Positions 43,476-52,080 of a stretch of 64,000 nucleotides of DNA are shown in pieces (positions within the stretch are counted from its first letter, which is position 1; each line of letters starts with the position of its first letter). The notes beneath the pieces are model-generated. The model ran no database searches. It saw nothing but the letters and a program-made list of their open reading frames with translations, and had not been told where the DNA came from. The translations under genes were made by a program, and so were the position numbers. Origin of the DNA: Urbifossiella limnaea (GTDB taxonomy: Bacteria; Planctomycetota; Planctomycetia; Gemmatales; Gemmataceae); assembly GCF_007747215.1 (NCBI RefSeq), contig NZ_CP036273.1, forward strand, positions 3,828,322-3,892,321, given 5' to 3'.

Positions 43476-43939
43476 GCACCCGCGCCCTCTCCCGCCGTAT
43501 CGGTGACCTCGCCCGCCGCCAGGCCGAGGCGGGCGAACGCCACGCCGCCGTCGCCGCCGCGGTGGACGCGGGGCACGCCGAGCGGGTGGCGTTCCTCATG
43601 ATGGTTCCCGAGGACCTGCGGATGGCGGTCGGGATCACCCTGCGCGACCCGGACGGGGACGACGCCCTCCACTCGTGGGTGGCCCGGCCGTTCGCAAGGT
43701 GGGCCGTCGCGCCAGCCGGGTTCCAGTTCCCGCGGGCGCTGGTCGAGTGGCTGCTGGGCCGGCCACACGCCTGGTTCCTGGGCCACCACTGCGAGCGGTG
43801 CGGGCTCGGGGTGCCGCTCCTGACCACCGACTCCCGCGACCCGAGCCCGCCGCCGTCGATCGTCGTCTTCCCGACGTGCCCGGCCTGCGGCGGGGTCACC
43901 TCCCACGCCGCCAACTGGTGGACGGAGCCGCCGCCATGA
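43472..43939 (+). CDS. Micro-ORF array protein 3, zinc-ribbon-like
   Basis: The 155-residue protein starts with an amphipathic helix (ALSRRIGDLARRQAEAG), contains a hydrophobic VAFLMMVPEDLRMAV segment and has two Cys pairs, CERCG and CPACGG, about 37 residues apart, which can form a zinc ribbon. Starts and stops overlap neighbours by 4 nt. Role unknown. Confidence 0.6.
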   Translation: MSTRALSRRIGDLARRQAEAGERHAAVAAAVDAGHAERVAFLMMVPEDLRMAVGITLRDPDGDDALHSWVARPFARWAVAPAGFQFPRALVEWLLGRPHAWFLGHHCERCGLGVPLLTTDSRDPSPPPSIVVFPTCPACGGVTSHAANWWTEPPP

Positions 43940-44151
43940 CGTTGCACGGCCGGGTGGCGAGGCTGACCCGGCGGCTGCCGGGGCGGCGGCCGAAGGGGGT
44001 GCCGACCGACCCGGCGGCGCTGCTGGCCGGGCTGGCGGCCGGGACGGTGTCGATGGCCGACTTCGACCGGGCGGATGCCGACCAGCTGAACGCGGTGGCG
44101 TACGCGGCGGCGCTGCTGATCGCTCACTCGGGTGCGGGAGGGGCGCGATGA
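43936..44151 (+). CDS. Micro-ORF array protein 4
   Basis: The 71-residue protein opens MTLHGRVARLTRRLPGRRPK, again with the RGRV-type basic motif, and ends in a short helical region (DQLNAVAYAAALLIAH). It is coupled by 4-nt overlaps to genes on both sides. No known family. Confidence 0.6.
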   Translation: MTLHGRVARLTRRLPGRRPKGVPTDPAALLAGLAAGTVSMADFDRADADQLNAVAYAAALLIAHSGAGGAR

Positions 44152-44426
44152 CCCGCGGGCGGCTGGCCCGGCTCGGCCGGGCGGTGTTCCTGCGGGCAGC
44201 GACAGGTGTCGACGCCCCGGTGCGGCTGCGGTCCCCGGCCGACGTGCTCGCGCTGCTCGAGGCCGAGGCCGGGCGCGTCCGCGCCGACCCGACCGCCGAC
44301 CCGGTCGCCCGGGCGCGGGCCGTCGGCGCCATCGCCCGCGTCGCGCTCGACGCGATTGAGGCCGACCAGGTCGCCGCTCGGGTGGTGGCGCTCGAAGCCG
44401 TCCTGTCCCGGAGGAGCCCGTCGTGA
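44148..44426 (+). CDS. Micro-ORF array protein 5
   Basis: The 92-residue protein opens MTRGRLARLGRAVFLRA (RGRL variant of the motif) and continues as a helical domain with repeated AR(A/V)VGAIARVALDAIEAD-type heptads, likely a helical hairpin. Overlaps with neighbours by 4 nt indicate coupling. No known family. Confidence 0.6.
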   Translation: MTRGRLARLGRAVFLRAATGVDAPVRLRSPADVLALLEAEAGRVRADPTADPVARARAVGAIARVALDAIEADQVAARVVALEAVLSRRSPS

Positions 44427-45004
44427 CCGCCGACCGCCTCGCCCGCCGCTACGCCGTGCTCCGGCCCGACGAGCGCCTCGCGCTCATGCTGGCCGCGAGC
44501 GGGCGCGGCGACGACGCGGAGCACGAGCGCCTCGTCGCGACCGCCCCGCGAGTGCCCGTCGTCGTGCCGGATACGTTCCCGCGGTACATGGCGTTCCGGG
44601 AGGTCCTCGACCGCCACCGGGCCGAGCGATTCGAGCTGACCGCCCGGTTCTTCCAGACGAAACGCCTCGAGGAGGACTACGACGAGGGGCCGGGCGGGCG
44701 GATGGGCAACGTCGCCAGGGCATTCGGCTACCTGCTCCTGGCCGCCCGGGACGGGTGGACCACGTTCAGCGAGCGGGCCATGCTGCCGTGTGGCGGGCTG
44801 GAGGTGGCACTGGTCGGCGGGGACGTGCTGCGGATAGCCGAGGACGAGGCCGAGAGGGACGAGGTCACCGCGGACGAGGTGGCGGGGATAATCGCCGCGC
44901 GGGGTGGGCCGGTGGGCCAGGTGAGGACGGCGTCGTCGGTGGCCGAGGAATTGGGGGAGGTGTTCGCCGCCCGGCTGGGGTGGTGGGAGGGTGAGGGGCG
45001 ATGA
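44423..45004 (+). CDS. Micro-ORF array protein 6
   Basis: This is a 193-residue soluble protein. A central segment (LTARFFQTKRLEEDYDE) and a tail (SSVAEELGEVFAARLGWWEG) are notable, because the tail is repeated almost exactly at the end of the remnant at 47088-47357. Otherwise no family is recognised. Its stop overlaps the start of the broken RGRV copy at 45001. Confidence 0.6.
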   Translation: MTADRLARRYAVLRPDERLALMLAASGRGDDAEHERLVATAPRVPVVVPDTFPRYMAFREVLDRHRAERFELTARFFQTKRLEEDYDEGPGGRMGNVARAFGYLLLAARDGWTTFSERAMLPCGGLEVALVGGDVLRIAEDEAERDEVTADEVAGIIAARGGPVGQVRTASSVAEELGEVFAARLGWWEGEGR

Positions 45005-45110
45005 AGGTGCGCGGGCGGGTGGAGAAGTTACGGATACTGGTCGGCCGCTTTCCGCCGCCAGGCCGACTCATCATCGCCGTCCCGGTCGGCGGCGGGATCG
45101 CCGGCCGCCG
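45001..45110 (+). pseudogene. Truncated RGRV-family copy
   Basis: The first 35 or so codons (MKVRGRVEKLRILVGRF, then LIIAVPVGGG) match the N terminus of the 47354 copy and the full-length member at 42985. The PPGVY core and its continuation are then lost, and the frame runs into the next gene. It is probably a decayed 3' end at a duplication or insertion joint. Confidence 0.55.
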
Positions 45111-45236
45111 GATGTCATCCCCCGGCAGCAATCCCCGCCCACCGCTTGCCCCGCCGACGCGGGTGCGGAGAATTACCACCTGCCGTGACGCGCCCGACAC
45201 GCGGCCCCGCCCGCCGGTGACCTCTCCCGGTGCCCC

Positions 45237-47087
45237 ATGCCCATTCCCGTCGAGTGCCCGACCTGTCTCACCCGCCTCCGCGCGCCAGACGCCGCCGCCG
45301 GGGTCGAGTTGCGATGCCCGACGTGCGGAGGGGCGGTCGCCGTACCCGCCGGTCCCGAGCCCGACATCGAGGTCGTCGAGCCGGACCCGCAGGAATCGGG
45401 CCGCTCCGACCGGCGGCGGTCGCGCACGCGGGCGGGTCGCTCAACCGCCGGGCGGAGAGTGCTCCCGCTGGTGCTCGTCGGCCTCGGCGCCGTGGTCGTC
45501 GTGGCGGGGGCCGCCGGCGGCCTCGTGCTGGCCTTCCGGAACCCGAACGCCGGCCCGGGAGTCGCCGGCGCGAGACTCCCGCCGGCCGCGCCCCCCGCGG
45601 TCCGGCCGCCCGCTCTCCCCCCGGCTCCCGAGCAGGAAGACCCGTTCGCCCCGGCCGAGCCCGATGACGCGGCGACCCTCCGCTGGCTCGACGAGCGCGC
45701 GGCCGAACAGCCCGAGCCGATCCCCCAGGATGCGGCCCGCGCCGCGTCCCGGCGCGCCGCCCGCCGCGCCTGGTACCGCGACAGCCTGGTTGGGGGGTTC
45801 GACCGGTCGAAGGGGGCTCAGGCGCCGTGGGCCGGAAAGGCCCGCGAGGCTCTCCAGTTCCGGGCCGACGAGTTCGCCGCCCGCGAGCCCTCGGGGCTCG
45901 ACTACCGGGTCAAGCTCTCGAGCGACGACGCGCTCGCCGCCGCGATCGCCGCCGGGTGCGACGACCCCCTCGTCCTGTACCTCCGCCACCGGCTGGACCA
46001 CGCCGCCTACCGGTTCCCGTTACTCGGGCAGGCGGCCGCCACGCTCGTCCCGATCGTCGAGGCTCTCTGGGCGAGCGAGTACGGGGGCGTGCGGAAGGCC
46101 CACGCCATCCAGAACCTCCTGACCCTCCAGCTGCCGGGCGACCGGGACCCGCCGCCGCCCGAGTCGCGGGTCTGGGACGCCCGGTACTGGGAGGCGCTCG
46201 GCCGCGCCTGCCGCGACCCCGACCCGTACACCCAGGCCGACGTGGTCGAGCTGGCCCGGGTGCGGGAGGAGTACGTGATGGCCGGCGGCGGGACGCGGGA
46301 GAAGGCCCACGCGGAGACCGCCGCCCGCCTCGCCGAGGCCGGCGCGCCGGCGTACACCCGGCTGGTCGTGACCGGGTCGTTCCTGATCCGGCACGCCTGG
46401 GACGCCCGCGGCCGCGGGCTCGCGGACACTGTCACGCCCGAGGGCCACCGCCTGCTGCGGCGGCGGATGGCGGAGGCCGAGGCCGCGCTGGCCGAGGCCC
46501 ACGACCTCGACCCGGACCGGCCCGAGGCGGCGACCCAGATGCTGTGGGTGTGCGTCGGGCTGGGCCACCCGCGCGAGGAGATGGAGCGCTGGTTCGGGCG
46601 GGCGATGCGGGCCGAGCCGGACAACACCCCGGCGTGTACCGTCAAGATCGAGTACCTCCACCCGAAGTGGTACGGCACCGACGACGACTACCTCGGGTTC
46701 GCCTGGCAGTGCGTCCGCACCCGGAACGTCCACGGCCGGCTGCCGGTCGTCCCGGTCGCCCACGTCATGGCGCACCACACCCTCCCCCGGCCGATCGTCT
46801 TCCCCACCCAGCTGGCGGACCTCCGGGCGGCGTACGGCCGGCCGAACGTCTGGGTGCTCACCCGCACCGCCCTCACGGTCCTCACCCGGGCCGACCCGGA
46901 GCTGAGCAAGTTCCGCGGCCTGTTCGCCCGGCTCGCCTGCGTCGCCGGGCGGTACGACGTCGCCCGGCGTGAACTCGCCGGCGTGGCCGACGCCGCGGCC
47001 GGCGGCTTCCTCACCCCGCGGGAACTCGAGTACTACCGGTCCTGGGCTGCCGCCGGCATCCTCCCCGACGCTGCGGATGGGTGGTAG
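45237..47087 (+). CDS. Zinc-ribbon, single-pass membrane protein with TPR-like region
   Basis: This is a 616-residue protein. Residues 1-30 hold a CPTC / CPTCGG zinc ribbon, a Pro/Arg linker follows, then one membrane helix (LPLVLVGLGAVVVVAGAAGG, about 80-105) and a Pro-rich linker. The rest is soluble and helical, with TPR-like units (EAEAALAEAHDLDPDRPEAA) around residues 410-440. The layout resembles other planctomycete zinc-ribbon membrane proteins such as 21397-24186. It separates two copies of the micro-ORF module, which suggests that it arrived later. Role unknown. Confidence 0.75.
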   Translation: MPIPVECPTCLTRLRAPDAAAGVELRCPTCGGAVAVPAGPEPDIEVVEPDPQESGRSDRRRSRTRAGRSTAGRRVLPLVLVGLGAVVVVAGAAGGLVLAFRNPNAGPGVAGARLPPAAPPAVRPPALPPAPEQEDPFAPAEPDDAATLRWLDERAAEQPEPIPQDAARAASRRAARRAWYRDSLVGGFDRSKGAQAPWAGKAREALQFRADEFAAREPSGLDYRVKLSSDDALAAAIAAGCDDPLVLYLRHRLDHAAYRFPLLGQAAATLVPIVEALWASEYGGVRKAHAIQNLLTLQLPGDRDPPPPESRVWDARYWEALGRACRDPDPYTQADVVELARVREEYVMAGGGTREKAHAETAARLAEAGAPAYTRLVVTGSFLIRHAWDARGRGLADTVTPEGHRLLRRRMAEAEAALAEAHDLDPDRPEAATQMLWVCVGLGHPREEMERWFGRAMRAEPDNTPACTVKIEYLHPKWYGTDDDYLGFAWQCVRTRNVHGRLPVVPVAHVMAHHTLPRPIVFPTQLADLRAAYGRPNVWVLTRTALTVLTRADPELSKFRGLFARLACVAGRYDVARRELAGVADAAAGGFLTPRELEYYRSWAAAGILPDAADGW

Positions 47088-47357
47088 GCCGATGCCCACG
47101 GCGTCCCGGCGGGGTTCTACGGCGAACACCTGCTCCCGTCCGGGGGGCTGGACGAGCACCTGGCCGGCGGGGAGGTGCTGGCCGCAGCCAAGGCTGACGC
47201 GGAGGCGGACGAGACCCCGGGGGCGGACGGGGAGGCGTTCATCCACCGGGCGGGGTCGGAGCCGCCCGGGCCGTCGCGGGCGGCGGCGTCGGTCGCCGAG
47301 GAGTTGGCGGGGGTGTTCGCCGCCCGGCTGGCGTGGTGGGAAGGGGAGGGGCGATGA
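47088..47357 (+). pseudogene. Remnant copy of micro-ORF array protein 6
   Basis: The frame continues directly from the TAG stop of the previous gene. It contains LLPSGGLDEHLAGGEVLAAA and then ASVAEELAGVFAARLAWWEG, matching the C-terminal half of the 44423 protein (LPCGGLEVALVGGDVL and SSVAEELGEVFAARLGWW). The N-terminal half is missing. No start codon with a ribosome-binding site precedes it. Confidence 0.65.
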
Positions 47358-47609
47358 GGGTGCGGGTGCGGCTGGAGAAGCTGCGCCAGGTGCTCCGCAG
47401 GCTCCCGCAGTCGAGTCAGCTCGACCTGGTGGTCGCCGTCCCGGTGGGGGAGCGGGATGGCCGACGACCTGCCGCCGGGGGTCTACTTCGAGGACGATGG
47501 GCGAGTGGCGACGGTGGTGTTCGACGGGACCGGGCCGGACCCGGCGGCGCTGGCGGGGCTGGAGGCGCGGCTCACGACATCCTCTGTCGTGATCACTACT
47601 CCACCGTAA
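47354..47609 (+). pseudogene. Frameshifted RGRV-family copy
   Basis: It opens MRVRVRLEKLRQVLRRL and LDLVVAVPVG in one frame. The expected continuation (LPPGVYFEDDG, ATVVFDGTGPDP) then appears one frame over from 47457 and ends at TAA 47607-47609. The two parts together match the 42985 protein, so one frameshift near 47450 breaks the gene. The start overlaps the previous remnant's stop by 4 nt, as in the intact array. Confidence 0.7.
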
Positions 47610-47750
47610 CGGGCGATAGATTCACGGCCACACTGTCGTTGAGCTCCGCGCCAAGACACGCCACCCTTCGAGCTGTCTGTATCGACCGGAGTCGGCTGGA
47701 CCGGAGGTAGCGTACCGGACACCGCTTCCTGGTGCGCAGCGACCGCGACA

Positions 47751-50700
47751 TTATAACCGCTCATCCTCCTCGTTCTCCCGTCGCAGCCAGTCGGTGTGCT
47801 GCTCGGCGGACCGGATCTCATATTCGGCCCACTCCCGCACCCGCCGGAGCGGGTGCGATGTGAACGGTGCCATAACCGCCCTGGTCCGGTCGGCCATATC
47901 GTCCGTGGCTATAAACGCCCCGCTGTGCCGGCCCATCAAGTACAACTCGAACGCCTCCTGGTCACCCTCCCGGTCCGTGAACAGCCAGTGCGTCACCGCC
48001 GGGATCACGACCTCTCCCGCCGGACCGACGGACGGACTGTCCAGGTGCCGGGCGACCCACCGGAGGGCTTCAGGGCCGTGGGCCTCGACCCACCGGCGGA
48101 CTTCGGCCACCCCGATCGCCTCGAACAGGCCGTGGAACACGTCCACCCCGAAGATGCCCCGGCGGGCGGGGTCCAGGATCGCCGCCCCGATTACGTTCAT
48201 CACCCCCCGCGGCGCGACCCGCCCGGCCGCGGCCAACACCTCGACGTTCCCGTCGTCGAGCCGCCAATCGTGCCCGGACCCGGTAATCAGACCGACGACG
48301 ACCTCGGCGACCATCTGGGGGTCGAACGGGGCCAGGAGCCGCAGCACCCGGTGCCAGTCGTGAATCCGGTCGTGGCTCGCCTCGGCGGTCGGGGCGAGCG
48401 CTGCCAAGCGGGCGGCTGCCGGGACGATGGTCGGGTCGAGCCCTGGGGCGTCGTGGTACCAGAACGCAACGAGTTCCAGCCCGACGCCGACCGCGGCCCG
48501 GTCGCCGGTCTCCCGCAACCCCATCAGGGCATCCAGGACTCTCACCCGGTCCGGCTCGACCAACCGCTCCCGCCACCCGCCGTAGGCGAGCTGCCGGAGG
48601 AGGCGGGATGCCGGCGGCGTGACCCGACCGATGACGGCCAGGATCCGGTCGACGCCGCGGGCGCCGCGGTCGGCAGTCACGGTCGCTATCACCGCCAGCT
48701 CGGGATGCCCGGCCGCGACCGCGTCGAGCTCGGCGGCCCAGTCGCCGGGCAGGTCGCCGGTCCGGGCCATGACCCCGTGCAGGTAGCCGAGAACGAACGG
48801 GCGGGCGGCGTCCGTCCCGAGCCAACCCCGGACCGTCTCCGCGCAACGGCCGGCGGTATCCCGCCGGCCGACCGTGAACCCGAACGCCCCGGCCCCCTTG
48901 GCGGCTTCGGCGGCGAGCCAGTCCCCCAACCCGGCGAGCGACCCCGGGGTCGTCAACAGCTCCTCGGCCAGCGCCTCGTACAGTGCGTCCGACTGGTGCT
49001 CCATCCACAGGTCGTGGTAGCCGTGGGCGGTCAGGTCCTGGATCCGGGTCGCCAGGTCGTCCACCGCGAGGTCGGCCCGCCACTGCTCCAGCAGCGGGAG
49101 GTGGGCCGGCGGCCGGGCGCCACCGTCGATCCGCCGGTGGAAGCCGATCGTCCGGTCGAGTTCCACCACGAGCTCGCGCCGGAGGTCGGCGGGAAGGGAA
49201 GAGGTCGTGAACAGCCCGCGAGCCGCGTCGAGCGCCCCGACGTACCCGAACCGCCGGATGCGGCTCACCAGGCGGCGGCGGGCGAGATCCCTGACCGGCT
49301 CCGGTAGCGTGGCCACGGCTCCGAGAACCTGACGGGCCGCGTCCCGCCGGTACTCCCGGAGTTGCTCGTGTGACGCCGGCATCCACGGCTGCGGTGTCAC
49401 CCGCCCGCCGACCATCCCCGGGGGCATGCCGAGCCCTAGGTGCGGCGGGTCGATCACGGCGAAGGCGGCCTCCAGGACCAGTTCTAGGTCGTCAGCCGAC
49501 GCCGCCCGGAGGCGGGTGAGGAGGGTGCGGAACCGCCGGTCGAACGGGAGTTCGGTCGGGGTGAGGACGGGCCAGAACAGTGACCGCCAGACGGCGGTGC
49601 CGTTGTTCCCGATCCGCGGCTCGGTCTCGTACCGGGCGAGCCGGTACAGGATCGCCTCGCACGCCGCGAAGTGGTCGGCGAACCCGGCCAGGTTCTGGCA
49701 CAGCCAGACGAGCTGCCGCCGCCCCCGCCAGCCGCCCGAGCCGTCCGGGGCGCCGTCGACCCCGAGCAGTTGCTCGGCGGACGCGGCCTCGGCCGCCCGA
49801 CGGAGCCAGGCCAGGCCCTGGGTCGGGTCGAACTCGGCCCAGGTCTGGAACACCCGCGAGTCCGACCGGCCGACGAGTGCCGTGACACCGGCCCCGGACA
49901 GCCAGTTCAGAAAGACGCGGCCGACGTGGTCGGCCACCTCCTCCCGCAAGCCGCCCGGGAGCTCCTGGCACCGCTCCAGGAACCGCCGGAGGAGCCGCTC
50001 CGGGAGGCGGCCCATGAACTCCTCCAGCCGGTCCCGGAGGCGGCGCCGGAAGAGGTCGTGGAACAGGCCGACGGCGAGCGCGTGTGGCACCCCCTCGAAG
50101 AACCGCGTCGTCCGGACCCCCAGCCCGCAGCCCTCCGCCACGTTCAGGGCGTCGAGGAGGTGCGACTCGGGGATCCCGAAGTAGCCCGCCAGGGCGCGGA
50201 GCTCGTCGCCGTACTCGTCCCTCACGCCGACATCGACCGAGACGGTCAGCACCTCGTACCGGGAGCGGAAGGCGACCGGGTCCGGGATGTGTGACGAGAA
50301 CAAGGTCGTCACCCGCCGCCAGACGCCGTCGAAGTCGAGCAGCGGAACGGTCTGGAAGTCCGGCCTCCGGCGGGTCGCCTCGACCAGCAGCAAGGCGAGT
50401 CGGAGGTCATGAGCCGACCGGGCTGCGATGCTTTGCAGGACCGCTTCGGGGAGCGACTGCCCCGGCCCGCGGATGACCGCCAGCACCTCGCCCTCGGTCT
50501 GCGGTTCCGGCACCACGATCAGGTCCGGGTGAGCATGGACCCGCTGGCGGGCGGCGGGGCCGAGCGTCACGATCCGCACCTGTGCCGGGCGGTCCGCGAA
50601 CAGCGCCCGCACCTGCTCGAACTCGGAGAACGAGGTTTCGTCCACCACCAGGGTCACGGCGTCCGCCGCCTCGATCGCCCGCCGTAGGGCCAGCGTGAGG

Positions 50701-50933
50701 TCCGTGTACCGCGGGAGGTAGAACACCCCGTTCAGCCGCTCGTTCCGGCGACACGCCTCGAACGCGACCCGCGTCTTCCCGATCCCGGAGAGCCCGGCAA
50801 CGTGCAGGACGTTGGGCGCGTCCCGCCCGAGAAGGTGCCGCGCGACGCGGTCCACGAGCCCGGCCCGGTCCCCGAAATCGGCCCACGCGTTGGCCAGGTT
50901 GGACTCCCGCTCCCACTCGCGGAGGTATCGCAC
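47751..50933 (-). CDS. STAND-type P-loop ATPase with large helical C terminus (3' part of split gene)
   Basis: This is a 1,060-residue protein. Walker A lies at about 47-54 (GLSGIGKT) and Walker B near 93-100 (LVVDETSF). The remaining 800 residues are helical and repeat-like with no named motif, suitable as a sensor region. The layout is that of STAND NTPases such as the Avs anti-phage proteins. The start is the first GTG after the break, without a good ribosome-binding site. Upstream codons in this frame read PRWLHDGLGV and would fuse to the nuclease-like frame at 50407-51492 if one base of the G5 run at 50957-50961 were removed. The stop is at 47751. Confidence 0.75.
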   Translation of the reverse strand: MRYLREWERESNLANAWADFGDRAGLVDRVARHLLGRDAPNVLHVAGLSGIGKTRVAFEACRRNERLNGVFYLPRYTDLTLALRRAIEAADAVTLVVDETSFSEFEQVRALFADRPAQVRIVTLGPAARQRVHAHPDLIVVPEPQTEGEVLAVIRGPGQSLPEAVLQSIAARSAHDLRLALLLVEATRRRPDFQTVPLLDFDGVWRRVTTLFSSHIPDPVAFRSRYEVLTVSVDVGVRDEYGDELRALAGYFGIPESHLLDALNVAEGCGLGVRTTRFFEGVPHALAVGLFHDLFRRRLRDRLEEFMGRLPERLLRRFLERCQELPGGLREEVADHVGRVFLNWLSGAGVTALVGRSDSRVFQTWAEFDPTQGLAWLRRAAEAASAEQLLGVDGAPDGSGGWRGRRQLVWLCQNLAGFADHFAACEAILYRLARYETEPRIGNNGTAVWRSLFWPVLTPTELPFDRRFRTLLTRLRAASADDLELVLEAAFAVIDPPHLGLGMPPGMVGGRVTPQPWMPASHEQLREYRRDAARQVLGAVATLPEPVRDLARRRLVSRIRRFGYVGALDAARGLFTTSSLPADLRRELVVELDRTIGFHRRIDGGARPPAHLPLLEQWRADLAVDDLATRIQDLTAHGYHDLWMEHQSDALYEALAEELLTTPGSLAGLGDWLAAEAAKGAGAFGFTVGRRDTAGRCAETVRGWLGTDAARPFVLGYLHGVMARTGDLPGDWAAELDAVAAGHPELAVIATVTADRGARGVDRILAVIGRVTPPASRLLRQLAYGGWRERLVEPDRVRVLDALMGLRETGDRAAVGVGLELVAFWYHDAPGLDPTIVPAAARLAALAPTAEASHDRIHDWHRVLRLLAPFDPQMVAEVVVGLITGSGHDWRLDDGNVEVLAAAGRVAPRGVMNVIGAAILDPARRGIFGVDVFHGLFEAIGVAEVRRWVEAHGPEALRWVARHLDSPSVGPAGEVVIPAVTHWLFTDREGDQEAFELYLMGRHSGAFIATDDMADRTRAVMAPFTSHPLRRVREWAEYEIRSAEQHTDWLRRENEEDERL

Positions 50934-51492
50934 CCCCAGCCCATCGTGCAGCCAGCGGGGGCAGGTGGACGGGGACCACGTTCGGGAATCGCTCCGCCGC
51001 GACAGCCAGTTGGTCTTGCCAGCGAAAGGCGAACTGGCCGGGGTCGACCCCGAGTTCCGCCGCGATGTTCAAGGCCTCCTCAACCATCCCGTCCCGGTCG
51101 TCGGGGTCGATCGGCTGGACGGCACACCAGACGTACACGTCACCGCGTCCCAGGGCGGCACGGACGTTCGGATGGTCGGGCCGACCACCCCCTTTGGGTT
51201 GCTCCAGGATCTCGTGCCGAAGCGTCGCGCGCTTGACCCCGTCTCCGCCGGATTTCACGGACCAGATGGACGGCCGATCCGGGATGAAGTGTCCCGGACC
51301 TCGTGGGTCACCCTCCCGGACGACGATGTCGCGTCCCCCGTCCGGGGCGTTGGGCCGCGGATCCCACCCGACCGCGTCTGCGGCGATCCCACACTCCCGC
51401 GCGGCCTCGTGAATGAGTGAGAAGACGAAGCTCTCGAACGGCCCTCCCTGCCCGCCGAAGCTCCGCTCGAGGTCTTTGGCTTCGACGCGCAT
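50407..51492 (-). CDS. PD-(D/E)XK-like nuclease domain (5' part of split gene)
   Basis: The true N-terminal domain is residues 1-177 (51492-50962). It shows a helical start with E20, then APDGGRDIVV (D55) and SIWSVKSGG (K80), consistent with a PD-(D/E)XK fold in which the usual acidic residue before Lys is Ser. A FRWQDQLAVAAERFPNVVP segment at its end is typical of the linker in nuclease-STAND proteins. After position 50957 the frame becomes an Arg/Pro/Gly-rich out-of-frame run to 50407. It is expected to cut DNA or RNA once the ATPase is triggered. The ATG at 51492 is the only good start. Confidence 0.7.
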   Translation of the reverse strand: MRVEAKDLERSFGGQGGPFESFVFSLIHEAARECGIAADAVGWDPRPNAPDGGRDIVVREGDPRGPGHFIPDRPSIWSVKSGGDGVKRATLRHEILEQPKGGGRPDHPNVRAALGRGDVYVWCAVQPIDPDDRDGMVEEALNIAAELGVDPGQFAFRWQDQLAVAAERFPNVVPVHLPPLAARWAGGAIPPRVGAGVQPGQRVGRFRGPGRARGPRRAAPSRAGRAQRPARCRALRDREDAGRVRGVSPERAAERGVLPPAVHGPHAGPTAGDRGGGRRDPGGGRNLVLRVRAGAGAVRGPPGTGADRDARPRRPPAGPCSPGPDRGAGTADRGRGAGGHPRAGAVAPRSGPAKHRSPVGS

Positions 51493-52080
51493 GGATGGTC
51501 CGTAACGCTTCGGACAGGGGTTTCTGGGCGCACAATACCCTGATCTTGGTAGCTCCACCAGGCTCGAGTTCAGCGCAACCGCGAGCTTCCGTAAAGTGCT
51601 GGCGACCGTCGCCGGGGGTCTCGTAGCCGTCTTCGCATACATCGGGGGCGGAGCCGGCACGGCGGGTGGCCGAGGAGGTGCGGGCGTGCGGCGGGGCGGA
51701 GGCGTTTGGGACGTACCTGGATCTGGTCGCCGGGATCCGAGTTCCGAGCGCAGGGGCATAGCTGCCGCCCTCGGGCCACCGCCTGGTCATCCGCAGCAGC
51801 ACCTCGAGGTCGTGCCGGGCCGTGCCCCGGGTCGGCCGCCGGCACGGCACGGGTTGCCGGCTCCGGCTCGGTTGGCCCCGCCCCGCCCCGCCCTCACCAG
51901 CACCTGCATCAGCGCCGCTTGTGGGGCCACCGCCCCCGGAACACTGCGACCGGCAGTTTCGCCCCCCGACACCGTGTCATTGCCGTCACGGCGGCTCGAG
52001 TGCGGTTCCCCGGCACCATCGCTTCCGCGGTGCCCTCGTACGTCGCCCTGGTGGCGACCACGGCTGCCCGGACGCAGGTC
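51493..52080. other. Gene-poor region
   Basis: No gene is supported. The main feature is the direct repeat copy at 51791-51840. Remaining frames are low-complexity and without ribosome-binding sites. Confidence 0.5.
51791..51840. repeat. 50-bp direct repeat, copy A
   Basis: It starts CCGCAGCAGCACCTCGAGG and matches copy B at 53326-53375 with two mismatches. The 1.5 kb between the copies holds the 52081-53166 membrane protein. Confidence 0.85.
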
